Origin: Gigaspora margarita
Taxonomy: Eukaryota; Glomeromycota; Glomeromycetes; Diversisporales; Gigasporaceae
Assembly (NCBI GenBank): GCA_009809945.1
Contig: WTPW01001239.1
Span: 140,178-204,177 of the forward strand
DNA: 64,000 bases
Direction: 5' to 3'
Position 1 is the stretch's first letter, and the number at the start of each line of letters is the position of its first letter. The position numbers and the translations under genes were made by a program. The notes below the pieces were generated by a model that saw only the letters and a list, made by a program, of their open reading frames with translations, was not told the origin of the DNA and ran no database searches. Below are positions 57,311 through 64,000 of this stretch, in pieces.

Positions 57311-60300
57311 TAATGGAAGATGCAAGACAAAAAAAAAAAGAAATATGAATAGTCCTACAGGATATAAAAAAAGCCTTCGCTTCGGTTAGTACAGAGTCAC
57401 TGGAACTGGCTATAAAGCGTATCAAGATCCCAGAGAAAGGAAGGGCATTTATCATGGACCTTTTCGTACAAAGAGAAATAAGAATAATAACTCACTATGG
57501 AACGACAGAGAGCGTAATAGCAAACGATGGAATTGACCAAAGAGAGGTGATATCCCCTCTCCTTTGAAGAATTTTTTACAATCCTTTGCTTTAACGGATC
57601 CAAGAAAGGAGCAATTTGGGGTATGAAATGGAGGTGCTATGGCCCACAGACCCCAAACATAACAGGCTGGAAAGCATAAAGTGGAGACAACCAACGCTCG
57701 CATATGCTAACGATATGCTCTGGTTAGCAAAAACGAAGGCAAAGATAGAAAACATAATCACTATATCCAATGCGTTCTTCAAGCTAAATGACATAGAGAT
57801 AAATAGAAAGAAGTCAGAACTCATAGTTTTAAATAAAAAAAGAAATACAAAGGAAAAAGAAGGATCAGACGCAATAGAAATGGGTTTAGATAAGGTACAA
57901 GTGAAAAGGNGGANNTATAAAGAAACTGTAANGTATTTANGAATTTGGCTTTCTGAAAAGGNAGNTAATGNATGTAANATANACATTGCCAAANGAGAAA
58001 TCCTAGAGATCGCATGAACAATTAGAAATAAGAAAATGTCATTGAATTAGATAAAGTATATCATTAATCGGGTACTAATACCAAGAGTTGAATTTAGACT
58101 ACAAACATCATTTTTATCATATCAAACTTGCCTAAAGCTACAAAGTCCAATTCTCATGATTGTCAAACACAAGCTCAGTTTCCCAGCTACATCAGCAAAC
58201 AGCATAATAGAGTATAGAGGGCTATTTGACTTTAGATCTTTATGGCAGACACAGCTAGCACACTATTTTACAGAGTTGCAAATGAGGTTGAATGACCCAG
58301 GAACGCTCGGCATTACAACTAATATAAGACTCAGGCAGGCGCAAGTAGACAACAAAAGCCCTGTTTGTTTGTTAAACATAGAGAAGGAACAGATGGCAAG
58401 GTTGGATAAGAAATATAACCTTACATGCAAAGTCCTAAAAGAAGCAAGGTTGAATGAAATTAGTTTCCACAGCACTGTAAAAGAGAAAGAGATGAAAATT
58501 TTAAATTTCGGTATAGCCATCTCAGAGATAATTTCAGACAAAGCACTCAAAAACTTTAGGAAGAATCAAGATCTAAATATTTTTACAATAGAGCAGGTTA
58601 TGGACAAGAATAGTGATCACTTGCTTACGTAGAGACAAGTACAAAAGCTGCGAGGAAAAAGTGGCAAAGGAGTGATACCACAATGGTATAAAGAAGTAGA
58701 AATAGAAGTATTTGAATCCAAGGACCAAAAGAAAACAAAGGAAAAATAGCATACTTCGAATCCCAACTTAAGTGCGTGTGCACCAAGACACAGTTTTGCT
58801 GGCCAAGACAAAAGGAAGCAAGAATGGGTAACATTACAAGGAGAGGAACAGTACACAATTGTTGGGAGAATAGAAGAATTTCGAGGAAGTAAAAGGGTGT
58901 TGATAGAGCACTAGCTATGTAACGTGAACAGAAGTAAGCAAGAGTAGTACTTAAAAAAGTGCGAGGGTTGCAACTTAAACAAAGAAAAACCATCTGGGGG
59001 TTGCAATTTTGAATGCAAAACTGAAAAAGGCCACGTAATAGGGAGGAATTTCATAAGTAGTAGGGATGGACAGATATACATAATACAAGACCCATGCACA
59101 TTCATCCCAGACAAATTTAAATCTACTCAGATACCTCTCCAGGTTTCACATACATTATTAATAGAAAATCCCGTGCAGGAGTACCTTAAAAGGCGAATAA
59201 GCAACAGCAAAGTGCTTAGGTTCCTGCTTAAAATTGCGAAAAAGCTTTTGATAGAAAAGGAAATAAGTTTTTACACAGACGGATCACTGGACAAGTCATC
59301 ATCTGATGGCGGAACACAAAAAAGTATGGAAATTGGTTGGCTTGCTATAAGAAACCAGGAAGTAATTACAGATACACGGTTCAGTAGTAGTATACGGGAT
59401 TGGCCCTCCTCAACAAGGGCTGAATTAGGAGCTATTTGAACTGCCCTTTTAATAGTACCATATGAAGCAACAGTCACAGTGTACACCGACAGTCAGGCAG
59501 CAATTGATTTGATCGAAAGAAGAAAGGCTGGGTTAAACAGAACAAGAGACATATTAAAAGGAAAGAACAATAGTATTCTCTGGCAGATCACAGATTGCTG
59601 TAACACAAAAAGTCTCAAGATACGACTAGTCAAAGTAAAAGGGCATAGCAAAGTCCAATTTAATGAAATAGCTGATGCTCTCGCAAAAAAGAGAACATTG
59701 TCGACGGATACAATCGAAATACCACTTGATTGGATGAAAGAACTGAATACAGTAACAAAATGGGACTCAATGATCATAGATGCACCAATTAGATCTTTTA
59801 TCAACTTCATGTCGAAAGCACAAATAGAGCGAGAGTGGGCAGAGACAAAGGCAGTAAAGAGAATAAAAGAGCATAACGCAGAAAGGAATAACACGTGGGA
59901 GTTTCTTTGGAGGGATCAAATTAAAAAACAACAAACTAAGTTTAGATACATTAAAAAGAGTTACAAATGGTTAATTAGAATGAAATACATAAAAAATTTA
60001 TTACCTACATTAGACAAACTTAGTATTAGAAACCTTGAAAATTTCTCGAATGCACGATGTGTGGCATGCTTAGCTGGAGTTGAAGATCAAGATCACCTGT
60101 TGGAGTGCATAGTTTACCAGAAACTTTAGAAAAACATAGAGGAAGAAGTAATTTAGTTAGTGATGAACGAGATCTCAATTTTCATTATGAACAAGAGGAA
60201 ATTAGAGGAACTTAGAGTATTACTAAAAGAGGTCGACTCGAACGATCCTTACAAGAAGAGAAAGGAATTACTTTTGGGGATAATTTCAAAAGATGCAGAA

Positions 60301-60978
60301 GTCAGACTAAAAGAAATCGCAGGCTCAAGAAAGAAGGTGGAGAGGGTAGCAATTACTTGGATCTGCACAGTATGGAAAGTTTTCTACAGATGGTTATGGT
60401 GCTTTTGTTGTGAAATAGTAAAGGACTGGGAAAAGCAGAATTACGCTTACGCAGCCCTCGAACGCGAGCAAAGATCTTCATCGAAAGTACGAACAAGGAC
60501 AAGGAAAAAAGAAAATTTGGGAAAAAGGAAAAAAAGAAATTTGTTGGTAAACAAGACCGCCGGTAAAGAAAATTCACATGCCGGAAACACCAGAGAGCCG
60601 ACTAGCGAAAACTTAGAAAATATGAAAGAAAACGTATCATTACGGTTAGGAAGAACTCGGCAATTAGCAAAAGAAAACACTAGAAATCGGATGCTGAAAG
60701 GTAATGCGACCGCTAATTGCATGACAAACATTAACTAAAAGGTCAAGACACGGCCGGCAGGTGCCACCGTCGAACAGAAAAATCAGATGAAAGTCAGAAG
60801 ATTTTTTTGGGAGGGAATTCCTGTTGTGGCGGATCACATTTAAGCATCTTAAAGGAAATCTGAATGGGCTTTTATATTAAATAGAAAACATAGTAACACA
60901 TGATAAATGTAATAGTTATTTTAAAGTTTTCTGAAAAAATAAAGGCAGGACCGCCAAAAAAAAAAAAAAAAAAAAAAA
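57311..60978 (+). mobile_element. LINE-B, 5'-truncated non-LTR retrotransposon
   Basis: It is flanked by the perfect 16-bp TSD GTAATAGAAATATTTT (57295-57310 and 60979-60994) and ends in a 23-base poly(A) tail. A poly(A) signal AATAAA lies near 60939. The element begins in the middle of the RT domain, the usual result of incomplete reverse transcription. It is 3668 bp long and less AT-rich than its surroundings. Perfect TSDs and an intact tail say the insertion is younger than LINE-A, though its reading frame is broken. Confidence 0.93.
57350..60738 (+). pseudogene. LINE-B ORF2 remnant: RT, RNase H, zinc knuckle
   Basis: The RT starts at motif A (DIKKAFASVSTESLELAIKR). Motif B reads DQREVISPLL then a stop where a tryptophan is expected, and motif C reads LAYANDMLWLAK (YADD changed to YAND). 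The connection domain is at 58156-58632. RNase H at 59173-59720 has FYTDGS, SSTRAELGAI, VYTDSQAAI and NEIADALAK, so all four acidic positions survive although a stop follows RAELGAI at 59437. The zinc knuckle CVACLAGVEDQDHLLEC is at 60055-60108. A basic tail (60160-60738, ITWICTVWKVFYRWLW then Lys/Arg-rich) ends the protein. Frame breaks occur near 58016, 58630-59170 and 60129. It is inactive and mapped to the same broad LINE group as LINE-A. Confidence 0.85.
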
Positions 60979-61209
60979 GTAATAGAAATATTTTACTGCG
61001 GTATAGTATTTATTTAATGTTTCTGTAACCATGTTATATGGAATGTATATCATTATATTTTCATTTTTGAAACTTTATTTTTTATATAACATGATTAATT
61101 ATATCATTTTTGTCTACATATAGGTCAAATACAATGAATTTTATTTTTTATTTTTTTTGGGCGGGTCAATAAAAATGTGTTTATTAGTATAAAAAAAATA
61201 CAAAAAATT

Positions 61210-61900
61210 TTACAGCTACAACTACTATACTAAATTTCGAATCTATTATTATATCTAAAATTTAGTTACTGTACTATATCCAGAATCTAATCTAATTATC
61301 TGCTACATCCAGAATTTATAATTATTTTAAATTAAACTACGTATTACGCTCTACTGTAACTACTGATTGTACGAATCTGACTACCATACTATATTCTACA
61401 TCTAACATACCATGTCCGGTTCACTACTATCCTATATTTCAAACTACTATGCTACATTCATTTCAAACTATCATGCTATTCTAGTTCAAGCTAATGTCTA
61501 AATACTATACTACATCTATTTCAAACTATATACCATACTATGTCATCCTTGTTTAAACTACTGTGCTATACTCTATAGGGAGTGACAAAAATCAGGTGAT
61601 TTTTTAGGGTAAAAAAGGTTGAAATTATATATAAGAACCTGACTATATATATATTAAAGAAGAGGGAGGGGAGTAGGGCTCTGATAAAAAATAATCAGGT
61701 GATTAATGATATGGTCCTATTCAAATCACCTTGCTATGTTTCAGTCAAACTATTATACCAAGTCCAGCTATTACCATGCTAAGTTCTACTATACTATGTT
61801 CAATTCTAACTACTGTGCTACATCCAGATATATTTTGTAGTTCTGTTCTAACTACCGTATTATGTTCATGTCTACTATGCTATGTTCATTCAAACTATCA
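61210..61900. repeat. degenerate minisatellite (CTACTATGCTACATT type)
   Basis: Units of about 22-30 bp built on AACTACTATGCTACATTCA recur across the stretch, interrupted by the M3 MITE at 61582-61713. A reading frame at 61731-61976 is produced by this repeat. Confidence 0.7.
61582..61713. mobile_element. 132-bp MITE, family M3, copy 2 (inverted)
   Basis: It starts GTGACAAAAATCAGGTGATT and ends CAGGTGATTAATGATAT. The core TATAAGAACCTGACTATATA is the reverse complement of copy 1 at 16155-16294. No TSD is evident. It lies in the minisatellite. Confidence 0.78.
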
Positions 61901-62001
61901 TTCTAAAAAAAAAAAATGTACAGTTAAACACCGTGCTATTTGTTATTGCCATATACAAGCAAAACCATTCAAATAAACATGTATACTAATTGAAATGTGA
62001 C

Positions 62002-62417
62002 TAGGGATGGCAAATGTTTTAAAACATCATGTTTTAAAACATGTTTTAAATGTTTTAAAACATTTAAATTTTTTAATAAAAAACAATAAAAATCAAATAT
62101 TCATCTATTGACCAATTAGATTGTAAAATTTAATCACATGATTATATTATATCTAAAGTAGCTACCTATCTGAAGTTGCTACTTTAAATATATAATATCA
62201 CCTGGTTAAAATTATATATATATATAAAGATTCAAATTTAGAGCTTAATTTAGTCATATGCTACTTTATTCATCTAAAGTAGCAACTTTGATAAATTGCA
62301 ACTTCAGATTCAATATTTTTATAATATTTAATAAAAAATACAAAAAATGTTTTAAAACATGTTTTAAAACATGTTTTAAACACAAAAAAATAAAAAACAT
62401 GTTTTTTGCCATCTCTA
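62002..62417. mobile_element. 416-bp hAT MITE with TTTTAAAACATG ends
   Basis: The ends are TAGGGATGGCAAATGTTTTA and (from the right) TAGAGATGGCAAAAAACATG, with a perfect 8-bp TSD AATGTGAC (61994-62001 and 62418-62425). Arrays of the palindrome ATGTTTTAAAACAT lie inside both ends. Confidence 0.93.
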
Positions 62418-62889
62418 AATGTGACAAACCTGTCTGTAAATCTAAATTGTGCAATGTCAAGTTAAAATACTCGTAGCTAACATCTTAAAACTTTAAAAAG
62501 TATTATAATAAAACTATGTAAGTTCTATATACTAAGTTCTATATACTAAGTTAGTATTAAAGATTCTTTTAATAGTAGATTCTAGCTATATAGTACATTC
62601 ATATAGTTTGAAGGATTAGTTGACCCCATGAACGATTGGTTGGATGTAAGAAGTTATATAAAATGATATGCGTCAGTTAATTTGATCTTAATTTTGAGAA
62701 GTTGTTTTAATCAGATTATATTAAAATTGGGGGCCTTTTTTTAAAATTATATTAAAATTATATCCCTAAAAATCAAATCAGTGGAGATGTAGGGATTACA
62801 TAGGTCATACTCCCTAGTAATAAGACTATTGACTAATCAAATTTTAATATTTAAAAAAACTCAAAAACATTTTTGATCTGAAAATAAGC

Positions 62890-63250
62890 TACTGCATGAT
62901 CGACAATAGTCGTCACATAGTAAAGTTAACATTTTACTATGTGAATTAATTATAATCACATAAGTAAACTTTTTAAGTAGATGAAAATACACTTATACTA
63001 AAATTTTATTAATATTGAAGAATTTTTTATTATTTGACTTTTAATTTTTATATTCGACAAAAAAATTAAAATTTTTTAAAAATTATATTCGATGAATGTA
63101 AAAATTAAAAGTTAAATAATAAAAACTTCTTCAATTTGGATAAAAATTTCAAAGTATATGTATTTTGATCACCCAAATAAGTTTACTTAAGCGATCATAA
63201 TCAATTTATATAGTAAAATTTGAACTTTACTATGTAATGACTACTTGCGA
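62890..63250. repeat. 360-bp foldback element
   Basis: ACATAGTAAAGTTAACATTT and downstream sequence are mirrored by the right half, ending CTTTACTATGTAATGAC. The centre lies near 63065. The arms are about 80 percent identical by eye. No gene. Confidence 0.75.
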
Positions 63251-63523
63251 TTGCTAAAAACCAATTTTACTCTAAAATAATTTAACAAAATTATATACAG
63301 TTTTTACTCAATTTTGCAAGAACTACTGATCTGATTTAGCTAAAATTTTAATATAATATAGATCAATCTTATATCTATCTACATTAAAAATTTTAGCTTA
63401 TTTGAATAAATAGTTATTGAGAATTCAAATTCTAATTTTATAATTTTAATATAATAAAAATACTATTAGTATTTATACTATATATATATGGTCATAATAA
63501 AATGGGAACCCCTTACTTCCCTT

Positions 63524-63612
63524 ATAATTTTGGGCTTACTAGAATCCTCTCATTGAGAGGATCATTTTGGTAGTTAAATCATCAAATTTGGTCCAGTAAA
63601 TCAAAAATTATT
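63524..63612. repeat. foldback element, family F2, copy d (single arm)
   Basis: GGGCTTACTAGAATCCTCTC, then TGAGAGGATCATTTTGGTAG and TCAAATTTGGTCCAGTAAAT. This is the reverse complement of 56670-56745 with near identity, so copy c and copy d may be two halves of one event or closely related members. Confidence 0.8.
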
Positions 63613-63764
63613 AATTATTAAATATTATTAATAAATCTATTGTTATAGAATGAGTAGTTAATGTTATTAGAATATTTATTATTATTTTTATTTTATTATT
63701 ATTTTTAGTATTTCATATATTGTTATTATTATTTGAGAAGTTAGACATTTAAAATAGTTCATAT

Positions 63765-63905
63765 CGCTTATAATGCTTATACCACTTATAACGCTTATAC
63801 TGCTTATAACGCTTATACTGCTTATAATGCTTATATCACTTATAATGATTATACCGTTTATAACGATTATACCACTTATAATACTTATACTGCTTATAAC
63901 ACTTA
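63765..63905. repeat. 9/18-bp tandem repeat
   Basis: About fifteen 9-base units alternate CTTATAAYG and CTTATACTG types. The minus-strand frame at 63688-63924 (ISIISSISVISS and so on) is only this repeat translated. Confidence 0.93.
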
Positions 63906-63907
63906 GG

Positions 63908-64000
63908 ACAGTGTCATTAATCATCTGATTATTTTTTATTAGAGGCCTACCCCCCTTCCTCCCTTCTTAACATAAATTTGGTCAGGTTTCTATATATAAT
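63908..64000. mobile_element. MITE family M3, copy 3 (cut by window end)
   Basis: GTCATTAATCATCTGATTAT, then GAGGCCTACCCCCCTTCC and GGTCAGGTTTCTATATATA, in the same orientation as copy 1. The right end lies outside the window. Confidence 0.78.

Noticed and set aside
61731-61976. 81-codon frame
   Set aside because: Produced by the CTACTATGCTACATT minisatellite.
63688-63924. Ile/Ser-rich repeat protein
   Set aside because: It is the 9/18-bp tandem repeat read in one frame; no independent coding evidence.
7758-64000. CRISPR-like direct repeats
   Set aside because: Repeats lack uniform spacers, are eukaryotic MITEs or microsatellites, and no cas genes are present.
1-64000. LTR or virus-derived elements
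   Set aside because: No paired long terminal repeats, gag-like, integrase, capsid or envelope genes were recognised.

Overview
The window looks like nuclear DNA from an early-diverging, TE-rich fungus, most probably a glomeromycotan close to Rhizophagus. The evidence is extreme A+T richness, short GT-AG introns, a broken Sel1-repeat gene of the kind amplified in these fungi, and LINE, Helitron, hAT and DDE families resembling ones I remember from Rhizophagus. This is recognition from memory, not a database result. There are one 431-bp run of N (31873-32303) and scattered ambiguous bases.

Layout. 1-8.3 kb: one convincing host gene, a two-exon MIT-domain protein on the minus strand (2141-3381), in AT-rich intergenic DNA. 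8.3-46.8 kb: a stack of insertions that can be peeled apart from target-site duplications (TSDs). The oldest layer is a palindromic foldback element (FB1: 8290-8397, 14334-15377 and 46624-46830). A 5.9-kb TTAA-targeting DDE transposon (8398-14329) entered its left arm. A LINE (LINE-A) entered its right arm, now swollen to 15378-45377 and flanked by a perfect 17-bp TSD. LINE-A was hit by a 5.25-kb hAT (23435-28684, itself hit by two more elements), several small hAT elements, an internal 1.85-kb tandem duplication, and a 13.5-kb inverted-repeat-bounded block (31612-45080). That block holds a degenerate Helitron RepHel gene, a Tc1/mariner-like element, a tRNA-derived SINE, a second retroposon, a near-perfect 208-bp palindrome and a tandemly duplicated, intron-bearing gene-like sequence of unknown function. 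A nested hAT pair (45383-46615) sits in the LINE-A right-hand TSD.

46.8-57.3 kb: AT-rich DNA with small inverted-repeat elements, a composite 2.4-kb element splitting an unknown reading frame, and a Sel1-repeat pseudogene split by a foldback and capped by a hAT MITE. 57.3-61.0 kb: a 5'-truncated LINE (LINE-B, plus strand) with RT, RNase H and a zinc-knuckle tail, poly(A) and a perfect 16-bp TSD. 61-64 kb: minisatellites, foldbacks, a hAT MITE and two copies of a small MITE family.

No retrovirus-like, LTR, Polinton or toxin element was recognised. The main value of the window is the nesting record and several little-described non-autonomous families with readable TSDs. Apart from the MIT gene, nearly all coding potential is transposon-derived and decayed.
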